DNA of 64,000 nucleotides. It comes from Schistocerca nitens (Eukaryota > Arthropoda > Insecta > Orthoptera > Acrididae). The notes beneath the pieces were generated by a model. It saw nothing but the letters and a program-made list of their open reading frames with translations, searched no databases and was not told where the DNA came from. The stretch lies in the NCBI RefSeq assembly GCF_023898315.1, contig NC_064615.1, forward strand, positions 909,514,742 through 909,578,741, written 5' to 3'. The position numbers and the translations under genes were made by a program. This document shows, piece after piece, positions 44,356-55,450 of this stretch (the stretch's first letter is position 1; each line of letters opens with the position of its first letter).

Positions 44356-44943
44356 GCTTAATATTTTCATTATTTAAATACAATATCGAAGTGCCTTATT
44401 TCGCAAATTATATTCGTTTGAATGCAATTTTTTGAAATTTCTAGTGCTTTGTCTCTTCATTAACCCTTTCGCTGCTGCAGACACGTGCTCCCCGCATTCC
44501 GCGCTGTGCGCGATTTTGTCATCACTGCACTGCTCGCCTGTGCAGACACATGGTGTTCCCACTGCTTTGACACACTTATCATTCGCTTTCAAAAAAACTA
44601 TTTGGCCCAAAAATTTGATTTTTACACGTCTTCTTGACTGATACCTTCCCCCCATAAATGACTTAATTTTGTTTCGATGTTCAACGCAGTTATTATGCAG
44701 CATTAAATGTAGTAAACCATTGCCCGAAATTTTGAAGAGTTTGCAGAGGTAGAAATCCCGTATGGTCGATTTTAGTTGCCACAATGTTAAGAATGAAATG
44801 TGGACAAGATACCTAAATTTCATATAAAATTTACTCTATAACAATATCTCATTTAATTTAAGTACGACGTAGGTGTCATATGTAATATTGACAAATATTC
44901 CGTCTTTCGCGACTGTAATAAAAGTATTATTTACACCGGACGC

Positions 44944-44970
44944 GTTTGGCTTTATTTTAAAGCACTTCAG
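44944..44970 (-). ncRNA. Degraded hammerhead-like core (left arm, inner end)
   Basis: The minus strand reads CTGAAGT, GCTTT-AAAATA-AAAGC-type helix II (5 pairs), then CAAACGCGTC. Two core changes (last A of CUGANGA, first G of GAAA) make activity unlikely. Confidence 0.35.
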
Positions 44971-45098
44971 TCAAGGAAATAAACAATGGTACACATGTTC
45001 TCTTTCTTGTTTTTGTTCCACAGTCGCAGTCTTCCCAATGGTACTGAAATATATTCCTCTTCTGCAACTGTAATAAGGAACTTATTTAGACCAGACGC

Positions 45099-45124
45099 GT
45101 TTCTCTCTTTTGAAGCATCTTCAG
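45099..45124 (-). ncRNA. Hammerhead-like core in the element centre
   Basis: The minus strand reads CTGAAGA, TGCTTCAAAAGAGA, GAAACGCGTCTGG. Boxes are intact and helix II is weak. The sequence after GAAAC matches that of the arm copies. Confidence 0.35.
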
Positions 45125-45373
45125 TGGACAGTATTTTGTCTCCTCCATTGCCAAGTCACCTTTCGTAGTTTTGTGGTGCGGTAACACAATATTCAACGTT
45201 TGTGTCGGCTGATCAGTGTTTTAGCAAATAAATGCTGTTTGTGTGTGCCACACACAAAAATTATATTTGACATAGCTCAGAGCACTTCACTGATAGACGG
45301 TATATTCAAGTCCTAATGTTTTTGTAAGTCCACAATTTTGTTTAATGTATTTTGTCTACTTCCTTTTGATTGA

Positions 45374-45400
45374 TTGAAGTGCTTTAAAATAAAGCCAAAC
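45374..45400 (+). ncRNA. Degraded hammerhead-like core (right arm, inner end)
   Basis: The mirror of 44944-44970: TTGAAGT, GCTTT/AAAGC helix, CAAAC. Confidence 0.3.
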
Positions 45401-45897
45401 GTGCTCAGTGTAAATAAAACTTTTGTTACAGTCGCGAAAGACGGAATATTTCTCAATATTACATATGCCACTTATGTGGTACTTAAATGAGCTATTGTTA
45501 TACAGTAAATTTTATATGAAATTTAGGTATCTTTTCCACATTTCATTCTGAACATTGTGGCAACTAAAATCGACCATACGGAAAGTATACTCTGCAAACT
45601 CTTCAAAATTTCGTGCAATGGTTTACTATATTTAATGCTGCATAATAACTGCGTTGAACATCGAAACAAAATTAAGTCATAGTATGAAGTAAATTAAGTC
45701 ATTTATGGGGGGAAGGTATCAGTCAAGAAGATGTGTAAAAATCTAATTTTTGGGCCAAATAGTTTTTGTGGAATCGATTGATAAGAGTGTCAAAGCAGTC
45801 GGAACTCCATGTGTCTGCACAGGCGAGCAGTGCAGTGACAAAATCGCGCACAGCGCGGAATGCACGGAGCACGTCTTTGTAGCAGCGAAAGGGTTAA

Positions 45898-46760
45898 TGC
45901 GGCCGTCGTGGCTTTACTTCATAAACTACGCGCTCCCCCCTACACGTAAGCTTGCAAACTATGCTATACTATGGCGCTGCTTCTATTGGCGCGTGCGTCG
46001 TGTGCAACTGGCAACGCAGCAATCTCCCGCGTCTGGGCGGGCATGCGCGAGCCGCCAAGATAAAAGAATTGAACTATAGTAGCGGTTGACCGGGAGACCG
46101 CATGGCTCTCCGTATAACATCCGGTGACGCCATTGGCAGAGAATGACACGGCAGACCGTGCTGATCGATTTTAACTGTATACAGTAATTTCAGCATTGAA
46201 AATCAATCAGATTTATAGACAGATATGTATAGCTTGGTGATCTACAATGGAGTGCTATGGATGTGAACCTACTAATTCTGCACGTGTCCATTGCGGACTT
46301 CCCGCGAATTCTCGGTGCGTTTATACGTGTCGTCACGACTGGCATGAGTTCAGCGACACAAATTCTATTTTATCCAAGAAAATTCAGGGATACAAGTGCT
46401 TATCTTTGTTCTTGTTAATATTCTTATTCCTCCAGGTTCAGTACACCACATGTGCAGTATATTAACATGCAGATTTTTTAAGGGAAGTAGAAATGACTTT
46501 TAAAATGCTGTGAGTTGCAGTAATAAATGTCCTCATCCGACATTTTGTCGCACATGTACATTGCGTACATCACTGCTCGAACGTGGAGAACAATACTACG
46601 CGCCACTAGAACGATTTGAGAGAATTAGTACGCCTCACCAATAGAACGTCTAACATGCAATTCTCTTCACCGTTTGGAGCCAAACGTATTGCACTTTCAG
46701 CGTCAATATTCTTTTCATATATGAATTCTATTATTAACATAATCCAGATCATCTAAATGT
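45898..46760 (+). other. No gene assigned; contains a Cys-rich frame
   Basis: Positions 45900-46130 are CpG-rich. From the ATG at 46247 a frame begins MECYGCEPTNSARVHCGL, with CxxC and further Cys/His. After a gap, a shorter one at about 46525-46640 reads NKCPHPTFCRTCTLRTS. The spacing suggests zinc-binding sequence of a mobile element or a broken exon, but no family was recognised. Confidence 0.25.
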
Positions 46761-46761
46761 A

Positions 46762-46962
46762 GCCCGCATCTCGTGGTCGTGCTGTAGCGTTCTCGCTTCC
46801 CACGCCCGGGTTCCCGGGTTCGATTCCCGGCGGGGTCAGGGATTTTCTCTGCCTCGTGATGGCTGGGTGTTGTGTGCTGTCCTTAGGTTAGTTAGGTTTC
46901 AGTAGTTCCAAGTTCTAGGGGACTTATGACCACAGAAGTTGAGTCCCATAGTGCTCAGAGCC
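46762..46962 (+). mobile_element. tRNA-derived SINE, family 2, copy 2
   Basis: Head GCCCGCATCTCGTGGTCGTG, B box GGGTTCGATTCCCGG, body with TGGGTGTTGTGTGCTGTCCT, shared tail GGGGACTTATGACC and GCTCAGAGCC. A perfect 11-base target duplication ATCTAAATGTA is at 46751-46761 and 46963-46973. Confidence 0.93.
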
Positions 46963-46973
46963 ATCTAAATGTA

Positions 46974-48072
46974 ATCAAAATTACAGGATAACTTTGGTCT
47001 TTTATCAACATTTTCTTTATTTCTGTACTGTAATCACTTTATATTTATAATAAATTTGGTTTTGTTTTGTCCAATAGTCTACGTAATTTAATTAGACTGG
47101 TTGTTACTGAAATCATTTCAGTCACTATTAAAATTTAATACAGTTTTTATTTTGAACGTGACTTTTTAAGTTACCTATAGTACTTCTTTATTACAAAACT
47201 CAAAAGTGAAGACAATGGTGCTATTTGTGTGAACTGAGTATCTAAAATTCGTAGTGAGACACTGAAAGATGCGTGTGTTTTCGTTTAAGCATCAATCTGT
47301 CTCGAAGAGCAAGCCTTGGTGTTAAGAAAATTACAATGCTCATGAATGATATGCTCCCGCCATCTGAGTCGTAAAAAGGCTTCAAAAGTAGTTACACAGG
47401 ACACATTTTCAGATAATTGAGCGCAACCCGTTATAAAGAGCAGTATATGATAGAATACGTGAGTAAATAGATTCATGGAAGTAAAAGTGCCACTAATTTG
47501 TGATAGCTCAATGCTTGTAGTGCTGTTTCCCAAACTATGTACCCATCTGTTCACAGTAAATGCAGTAACCAAGAATCTGAATAAGAAACATCGCACAGCG
47601 GTATCATATGTCTCATACGTAAAGCACAGTAGGCAGCCCGCAGCCAACCGAGACTCGTTTGCCACTTTTTGTTGTGCTGCTCACTTTTTATTACGAGTCC
47701 TTTACAATGGTACGAAAACGAACGTGCGTTTTATCGCACAGCGTGATTTCATAACCTGTACACTGTAGGTATGAAGATGGCAACTTCTTAGTGTCAAAAC
47801 TAATAATCCAGTGTACCTACTCGCGATAAAGGCAATAAAAACTCCATATCTGAAGCTTTCTTTGCACTGAATATATTGATCGCTCTCCAGCCGATATTGT
47901 CAGGTATTTGTTTACGTTCTTGTTCAATTGTTAGTCCCTGTACCAAACGCCGCCATTCTTCTGGTATTATTGCATCTCGCTACTGTCTTCTGATGTCGCA
48001 ACTTACCTGTAAACAACATCAACATCCGCGAGTAGCGTCATGGAGCCTACAAGGTTATCTGCTAGACTTCTA
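46974..48072. other. No gene recognised
   Basis: AT-rich to 47300, then overlapping ORFs on both strands at 47285-47768 without recognisable domains. Confidence 0.35.
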
Positions 48073-48074
48073 TA

Positions 48075-48875
48075 CGAGGGCTGGAGCTTCCACAGTGGCA
48101 ACTACGTATTTACAACGTATATAAAGCAGATACATATTTTTAATTTACCGTCCTCCTGAGTAGTCGCCAGTATTATGTAGAGCCCGTGGGCAGCGATGTG
48201 GAAGTCTTAAGACAGCTTTAGGAGCGCCAGTTGTGTTGGTAGCTGGATTTGACCACCGTAATGCCCGACGAATCTCTGTAACTGTTCTGAATCGGATGTC
48301 ATCAAGTGATTCTTTCATCTTGGGAATCAAGTTGAAGTTGTAAGAGCTTAAGTTCGGTGAGTGTGGAGGATGGTACAGCAGTTCCCAGCCCCATAGATCA
48401 AACAAAGCAGTGACAAATTGCGCCATATTCTCCCGAGCATTAGGCTGCAAAATGATGTGCGACTCCTGCAGAAAGCGTAACCGCTTCTCTATCTAAGCTG
48501 TCCGCAGGTTGTGTTCCAAAAACGAACAGCTTTTGGAAAGGAGCGGCGACACTCTCTGCATTAGTCGCCCATCATTTTGCAGTCAATTCTACGGACCATA
48601 TGGTGCAATTTGTGAATTAAGCTGTTGTGACTTGATCTTGATGGTTAAAATGAAGGAAGCACTTCATAGCATTCGCTTCTGAAATGTTACAGAAATTCGT
48701 CGGGTAGTAAACCCTCCACTCGAACTATCAGCACGATTGACACTGTTAATGGTATCCTACGTCTCAAACGTCGCAGGCAATCGGTTATGCACAATGTTGG
48801 TGACTGCTTTGAAACATGAATATGTTTGTATACATTGTAAACAAATAGTTGCCACTACTGAAGATCCAACCGTCG
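48075..48875 (-). mobile_element. Internally deleted mariner-type element
   Basis: The left end CGAGGGCTGGAGCTTCCACA and the right end (reverse complement CGACGGTTGGATCTTCAGTA) form inverted repeats of about 30-40 bases with AGTGGCAACTA in both. The target TA is at 48073-48074; the right side reads CA by mutation. At 801 bases it lacks about 500 bases of a full mariner. Confidence 0.75.
48145..48480 (-). pseudogene. Mariner-type transposase C-terminal relic
   Basis: The frame reads ARENMAQFVTALFDLWGWEL, HPPHSPNLSSYNFNLIPKMK and then ESLDDIRFRTVTEIRRAL. P-x-S-P-D-L-x-x-x-D/N-F-x-L-F/I-x-x-x-K is the third-catalytic-residue block of mariners. Here Asp is replaced by Asn in SPNL and at the catalytic position (SSYN), so catalysis would be lost even if complete. 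Confidence 0.65.
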
Positions 48876-49005
48876 CATATTGCAGTGAGTAATGACTTCA
48901 TTGCGCTTCCTTGGGGCGCTCCTGAATTTATCTTTGCAAATGACAGGTTTGTTCCGTTAAGAACGACGAATTGCTTTTCACCTGCAAGGAATTCCTGACT
49001 TTAGT

Positions 49006-49206
49006 TCAAATGGTTCAAATGGCTCTGAGCACTACGGGACTTAACATCTGAGGTCATCAGTCCCCTATAACTTAGAACTACTTAAACCTAACTAACCTTA
49101 GGACATCACACACATCCATGCCGGAGACAGGATTCGAACCTGCGACCGTAGCGGTCGCGCGGTTCCAGACTGAAGTGGCTAGAATCGCTCGGTCACACCG
49201 GCCGGC
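49006..49206 (-). mobile_element. tRNA-derived SINE, family 1, copy 8
   Basis: Minus strand, tail end TCAAATGGTTCAAATGGCTC, B box GGATTCGAACC, head ending CCGGCCGGC. A perfect 12-base target duplication CCTGACTTTAGT is at 48994-49005 and 49207-49218. Confidence 0.93.
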
Positions 49207-49219
49207 CCTGACTTTAGTC

Positions 49220-51617
49220 ACAAACCTGGTCCGACATCCGGTAAGCTTGTATGTTAGTCAATGATCGTCAGTGCGGAACTATACTGAATGCCTTCTGAAA
49301 TCCAAGGAACCTTTCAACCTGGACACTCCTGTCTACTCTGATCTGGCTCTCATGAAATAATAGAGTGAACAGTGTTTCACTAAACCGGCTTTCTGCGTAA
49401 TCCATTGTGATTTTTTGGAGAGGGTATATTCGTTCTATGAAAACGTCATATTTCGTGTGATACGTGACTGAGGTCGGCGATATAGCTCTATAAATGTGTG
49501 CCTCTGTCCGACTACAGGAATCCCTCAGCTTTCTTTGCAAATTGCTGCTTTGATCCAGCAACCTACGATAAACTACTATCAGAAGCGGGGAAGTCCTTTC
49601 ACAAAATCTGTGAGAATGTTACAGGAAACTCTTGTGATCTAGATGGCTTCCAAATGTTCAGTACTATTTCTTGAATTTCTATAACCTACTCTCAGTATGG
49701 GCCAATTTGTTTAATTTGGTTGCCAGTGTGGTCACTAACCGATTGAATAGATAATTTCGATACGTTTACTGACTTTTCGTAAGAGAAAAATTTGTTATGA
49801 TTTTTCGTCATATTGGATGGCAGACATATTTCTGTTTCAAAAAGATAAATGGAGTGAAAGGCTAATAGTTGACTATATGTACAAATATACGTCACAAAGT
49901 TAAAGTACCAATGATGGAGGCAAGCATTACAGCGACGAAAGGTTGTGAAACTACAGCGACCTTCCAGCATTTTCGTCCCCCAGCGTAATGTCAGGTTTTG
50001 GCTACTGCAATATTATCCTACCATGAGTTCAAATAGAAATATTGTTTTTATTTGTGTATTGGTTCTACGTGATAGTGAAGGGGGACACAAATAATGTACG
50101 TTCGGTAGCACAATTAAACAAAATAAAATAAATGTTATTTATGTAGTCTCTCCTTTTTTTCCGACAATGGGTTTCCAGTATATGCCACCTGCAACTTTCA
50201 GTTTCCTAGAATTTTTAGATATCACATGTATCGGTGTTCTAATTGGAAAGGCAAAGGTGAAATATGCACTCCTGAGTTTAATTTAATAAACATCAATTAT
50301 TACTGACAAAAACTTTCACAAAAAGTGCACTCATATTCTTGAACTGACTTAAACTAAAACTGGAACTCACCTATTCAGAGGTGAACTGAATTAGCAGACG
50401 CAGCCGCCATGCTATAAACGAAGTCGTAACGTAACGAATGCATAAATCCATAATTCAAAACTTAGCGTATGGCCGAGGTAATATCATGACACTTCCGCGA
50501 AATGAGAACGTGCCGCGGCCGTAATATTACGCCACGCCAGTTACATGATCCTCCGCGGCTTTGAACGCATATTCACGGCTTCCGCGAACGTCTATCAGGT
50601 CTGCAGGCTTCGTAGTTCCTGACAGATGAGAAAAGCGGGATCACTGGAAACATTCGTCGTTTTCGAAACCTTAGTTATCGCTTTCGTAGGCTTTAGCTGA
50701 CGTTCAAATTCTTTTTCTTTTGTGTTTATTTTCTGTTCAAAATGTTATGTGAAGAAATGTCTGGAGAAAATGATTTACAGAGTCCTTGACGAGTCTGCAG
50801 ATGATAACGAAGTATTTGAAGACAATTCTTTACATTTATTGTATTATTTTCGCAGACTGTGTTATGGCGGATTTTCCTACGGGTAAATCAGGAAATTACT
50901 GCGAGAATATGATTCTGATGAGCGTAATATTGGACTAGGTATCGCTCCATTTTTCAATTTGCATCACAGTGCTCTCCACTATGAAGCTAAATTCTTGTTT
51001 GTGGTTGTTGTTTTGTGTCTATCTTCACGTTTATATTGGCTACAAAAAAACATCGCTTGTTTGCTTACCGGAGAATATATTTGAATACTATACCCCCTTT
51101 TAATTTTTTCTGCGATAATTAGTATTAAACTGGAGTTCCATCTGTGGATTCATATTTAAAACTAGCAGTGTCACAATAAGTATATTGAAAGTAAAAAACC
51201 CAAGAAGCGTTAAAAAATTATTAACTTGCAACTGCATATTTGTGCAAACGAGTTGTAACTTCCTGAAACAACACATTTTTTAGCCACTCCACAGGTAATA
51301 GCTACATACAAGACCAGCACCGTAAGTGTTAAACCTTTACAACAAAGAAATTATAACGAAAAATTGCTAATTTACAAATGTTCAGATATAGCGTTACCCT
51401 CTAAAACATGTAGAAATATGTTTGAATAAACAGAATTTAGCGAAAGATAGTTTACCGTGTCAAATTTTAGTTAACTCAATTTGCAAACAATTAGTTAATA
51501 AGTTTAGATTACTTTTCAACTACCTTATTATTTTAAGTACAACGGTGTCGTATAGAAGGTAACTATTTTAGTATATTGCAGTGAACACATAGTGCGTAGT
51601 GGGGTGATCATTCTGTT
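49220..51617. other. No gene recognised
   Basis: 2.4 kb of mostly AT-rich DNA. Positions 50400-50660 are unusually CpG-rich, with CCGCGG-type motifs, but have no supported exon. Short frames at 49268-49970 show no domain. Confidence 0.4.
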
Positions 51618-51670
51618 GTAGAAATAATTCAGAAGCCAAGACCGCTTAAATACTGTTTACTGGATAACCG

Positions 51671-51700
51671 GTTTCAACGCAATAAAGGTCCTATCATCGG
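51671..51700 (-). ncRNA. Hammerhead-like core (left arm)
   Basis: The minus strand reads CCGATGA, TAGGACCTTTATTGCGTT, GAAACCGGTTATCC. One core change (second base). The GAAACCGGTTAT segment is shared with the right arm. Confidence 0.35.
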
Positions 51701-51711
51701 ATCTGAATGTA

Positions 51712-54579
51712 GGGGACGGCGGGGCAAGACGGGGAGGTGGGGTAAGTCGGGGAAGGGCTATAAGCTACAGTTAGAGTATTGCCATCTGTGGATAGCTACG
51801 TCATCATCATCAATATACAGGTCCCAGTGTGTTGACATTGCTGAACTTTAGTTTCGCGGCGGTTTCTGTGAGCTTTGCAAGGTACGTACAATTGGTATAC
51901 TGATTTGCAATGTTTTACACCTTTCGAGGTCCTAAAACATGTGTTTCCTGAACATTTGTCCTGACTGTATATATAGCACTGAATAGTACGTCTTATTAAC
52001 AGTAAACTGCTGTGTCAGTAGTCAATGTTCACTAAATAGTGTTCATGTAGGCGTAACATAACCTGACAGCATGGTATGGGGCAAGACGGGGTGGGGCAAG
52101 ATGGGGAGCTTTCCCGTCTTGCCCCTACTATTTGTCCAACCATTACGTTCTTATCGTCTCATGTGTTTACCTCGCTGCGGGTTTTGAACACGTACATTAT
52201 ACGTTGAATACAATTGTAAATAGAATGGTATTCGTTATTCCAACGTTTCCTAGTTAATTACTAAGTATGCCATAGGCTATATGGTGAATAAAAATACACA
52301 AAACGTGCAAAGTCGGTATTCTTGCTATGCTTTAACGACTGACTATTGGAAATATGGTATTTACGATATAATATAGATTACCAGGAATGATCTGACTCAA
52401 TAGTACGTTCCACGTGCTTTATTTCAGATGGTTCGCAAGTATCGGCGACTAACGTCTTGGCAAGATTGGTCCTTGGAGTCAATGGAAGGCGCTGTAAATG
52501 GTGTTATAGAAGGTCATATGGGTTCTTTCAGGGCTCCTCGACAGTTCAACGTGCCACAGACAACGACTGAACGACATGTGGCAAAGAAACGTGTTAATCC
52601 TGGCTATACAGTTGTGAAAAGGTTAGGACCAATCACTAGTGTGTTTACCTCAGAGCAAGAGGCAGAACTTAAAGACTACTTAACACAGATGGAATGACAG
52701 TATTTTGACCTAACACTTAAAGAACATTGTGAATTTGCTTTTCAGCTAGCTGAACGAAATAACATCAAACATCCATTTAATACTGCAGCCAAATTTGCTG
52801 GAAGAGATTGGTTAAATGGGTTTCTTGCACGAAATCCTACCTTAACAATACGTAAACCAGAGGCCACGTCAATCGGACGAGCAATGGGGTTTAATAGAGT
52901 TGCTGTAGATCGGTTTTTCGATCTGTTAGAAAGTCAATTAGACACATTAAGTTTTCGGGAGACAGAATTTTCAATTGCGATGAGACTGGTTTAACAGTCA
53001 TTGCAAAAGGTCACACAAAGGTGGTTGCTTTGAAAGGGCGCATACAGGTGGGAGCAGTTACTTCAGCAGAAAGAGGCCAGACTGTGACTGCAGAAATCTG
53101 TGTTTCAGCGTCGGGGTGCTACGTACCAACTATGTTAATTTATCCTCGAAAACGAATGCAACAAGCGTTTGAGACCGGCCTGCCCCCTGTTGCCTGGGCA
53201 GAAGTCCAAGAAACTGGTTGGATGACGAAAGAACTATTTTTGACTTGGTTTAAGAAGTTTATTGTATTTACTGGAGCCTCAAAGGAAAGACCAATACTTC
53301 TCATATTGGACGGCCACAAAACGCACACCAAGAACTTAGAACTGATAGAGGTGGCCCGAGAAAATGGGGTTGTCTTGCTGTGTTTGCCACCACACTGCTC
53401 ACACCGTCTTCAACCATTGGACGTGGCATTTATGAAACCTCTGAGCAAATTTTACGAAGATGAAGTAAGACCGTGGCTTCGCACCCATCCTGGAAAAGTT
53501 GTTACGCTGCATCAGATCGCAAGTTTATTATGCAAAGCCTTCATTCATTCAGCTACAATGTCAACAGCAGTGAACGGGTTTCGGAAAACAGGCATTTGGC
53601 CTGTAAACAGAAATGTGTTTCAAGAAAGTGATTACCTTCCCTGTTCAACTACAGACATTCATCTAGCTCACACATCTGAAGTTACAGATACGGAAGACCA
53701 AATACCAGAGATGTTGTCAAGACGTAAAACACCTGAACAATTAACAACTGACGATCAGCAATCTGTTTCGTCTAACTTTCAGGTTATCAGGCCTGAAATG
53801 GTGTTAGCTGTTCCAAAGGTGGATAAAAAAACAAAAGAAACCATCTAACAGGCGTGGAAAACACGTTGTTTTAACTGAATCTCCTTATAGGAGTGAACTA
53901 TCTGAAGAAATTAAACGAAAATGAGTCCCCAAACGTGCTGCATGTAAACGAAAACTCTTCTCAAAGACATTTAATGAACTTGGGATACTACCAAAAGGAC
54001 ATAATGACAACGAAACAGTGACGAACGTTACTGACGTCTTAACCACCTCTTCATGCTCAGGACATTAATAAACTGAGGTCGAATGACGAGGAAGAGAGTG
54101 AAAAATGTGTATACTGCTGTTACTTCTCTGAAGGAGGCTGGATACGGTGTATTAGCTGCGGACGCTCGGCCCACGACACTTGTGCAGGGATAGAAAGTGA
54201 TAATGACTAGGCTGTCCACACTTGTGTACTATGTGAAAGTAAATAAAACGTAATACCTGATTCTACAACTCACAGAACCATGTTCCGAAACCTTATCGTC
54301 GCATGATTTCGTTATTGCAGTCCTTATTTAAGCTTTAGCGATGAATTCATGCTAGTTCCCCATCTTACCCCGCATATGGGGCAAGACGGAGAATTGGTAG
54401 TTTATGTTTCAAATCGAGATATTTCTAACTAAATGTAGCAAGTTTGCAGGTTTCTTTGCAAGCTATTGTAATTCAATGGTTAATTAAACAAATGATAATC
54501 AAACCTACTTGAATTTGTTTATTTTTGTCCCTTTTGTAAGGGTTTAAAGTTAGCTTCCCCATCTTACCCTGCCTTCCCC
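51712..54579 (+). mobile_element. Pogo-like DNA transposon
   Basis: 2868 bases between TA duplications (51710-51711, 54580-54581). The ends are GGGGACGGCGGGGCAAGACG and CCCATCTTACCCTGCCTTCC, forming inverted repeats of about 25 bases. Subterminal copies of GGGGCAAGACGGGG lie at 51721, 51739, 52078 and 52093, and inverted at 52111 and 54358. The transposase gene has two stops and two frameshifts. Confidence 0.9.
52428..54246 (+). pseudogene. Pogo-like transposase with C-terminal PHD-type zinc finger
   Basis: The ATG at 52428 starts MVRKYRRLTSW with a DNA-binding region (residues 1-170, CENP-B-like part NTAAKFAGRDWLNGFLARNP). There is an in-frame TGA at 52695, and a frameshift near 52958 just before IFNCDETGLTVI, the first catalytic Asp. 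Then ILDGHKTH gives the second Asp and RLQPLDVAFMKPL the third, 36 residues apart by my count. A second shift near 53835 precedes a basic region. The end (about 54097-54243) reads CVYCCYF, WIRCISCGRSAHDTC and CVLCESK, a C4HC3 PHD-like pattern with a stop inside. Inactive as it stands. Confidence 0.88.
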
Positions 54580-54616
54580 TATATTAACATTTATAAACCA
54601 TTTGGATATAACGATA

Positions 54617-54884
54617 CATGAGGCAGACCAGCTCTCATGGTCATTCTTTTCCATACGATATGTACGACCGAAGTCACAAGATAAAACTATTTGGTACATG
54701 ATCGCTGCTCGACTAACAACGATCGTGTGATGCCGACCGTTCTTAGTTGAGCAGCGGTCATGTACCAAATAGTTTTATCTGATGACTTCGGTTTTACACA
54801 TCTTATGGAAAAGAATAACCATGAGAGCAGTTGTTTTATTTTTTGTGACAATGATTTTATATCAGCTGGTCTGCCTCATGTATC
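54617..54884. repeat. Inner hairpin of the fold-back element
   Basis: Arms around GATACATGAGGCAGACCAGC and its complement enclose a second palindrome, GTACATGATCGCTGCTCGAC ... GTTGAGCAGCGGTCATGTAC, near the centre (about 54745). Confidence 0.8.
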
Positions 54885-55373
54885 TGTTTTGGTTGGCAGG
54901 AGAGCCAACACCGTGTTACCAGAGGGAGCCGAAAGGCACGCGTTTTAGCTCACGCAGGCTGGCGTGAGGTCTGGAACAGGACAAGGAAATTAGAATTTAG
55001 AAAAACGGACGTAACTGGTGGAATACTTAACTTTAATCCGTTAATGAAGAACGTCGGTCTTGACGGTACATGAATCAATATCAATAGTAACTGATAATGG
55101 CGCCTTGGTAGGTCGTAGCAAATGACGTAGCTGAAGGCTATTCTAAACTATCGTCTCGGCAAATGAGAGCGTATTTTGTCAGTGAACCATTGCTAGCAAA
55201 GTCAGTTGTACAACTGGGGCGAGTGCTAGGAAGTCTCTCTAGACCTGCCGTGTGGCGGCGCTCGGTCTGCAATCACTGATACTGGCGACACGCGGGCCCG
55301 ACGTATACTAACGGACCGCGGCCGATTTAAAGGCTACCACCTAGCAAGTGTGGTGTCTGGCGGTGACACCACA
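54885..55373. mobile_element. Solo LTR with 5-base target duplication
   Basis: It starts TGTTTTGGTTGGCAGGAGAG and ends GCGGTGACACCACA, so both strands read TG...CA. The flanking GTATC is duplicated (54880-54884, 55374-55378). Removing the LTR restores the fold-back right arm (CATGTATC-GATGTATCC). No internal retroelement sequence is present, consistent with LTR-LTR recombination. The superfamily cannot be told. Confidence 0.85.
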
Positions 55374-55430
55374 GTATCGATGTATCCAAATCGTTTGTAA
55401 ATTTTGGTCTACATTCAGATCCGATGATGG

Positions 55431-55450
55431 TACCTTTAGTGTGTTGAAAC
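55431..55450 (+). ncRNA. Hammerhead-like core (right arm)
   Basis: CCGATGA, then TGGTACC, then GAAACCGGTTATCC. The same one-base change in the first box as the left arm shows it predates, or was selected in, this lineage. Confidence 0.35.

Larger units (their letters stand above)
44464..45893. mobile_element. TTAA-flanked element with inverted repeats of about 500 bases (piggyBac-like, non-autonomous)
   Basis: TTAA sits at 44460-44463 and 45894-45897. The ends are CCCTTTCGCTGCTGCAGACA and TAGCAGCGAAAGGG. The two arms (44464-44975, 45362-45893) are inverted copies with moderate divergence, sharing for example GCATTAAATGTAGTAAACCA-type and TTGTTTCGATGTTCAACGCA-type blocks. TTAA plus CCC-start termini suggest piggyBac-type transposition. 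The short frames near the ends are non-coding. The inner ends of the arms contain hammerhead-like boxes. Confidence 0.75.

Noticed and set aside
54782-54967. Hydrophobic frame at the fold-back/LTR boundary
   Set aside because: It crosses the boundary between the hairpin arm and the solo LTR, so it is a chance frame.
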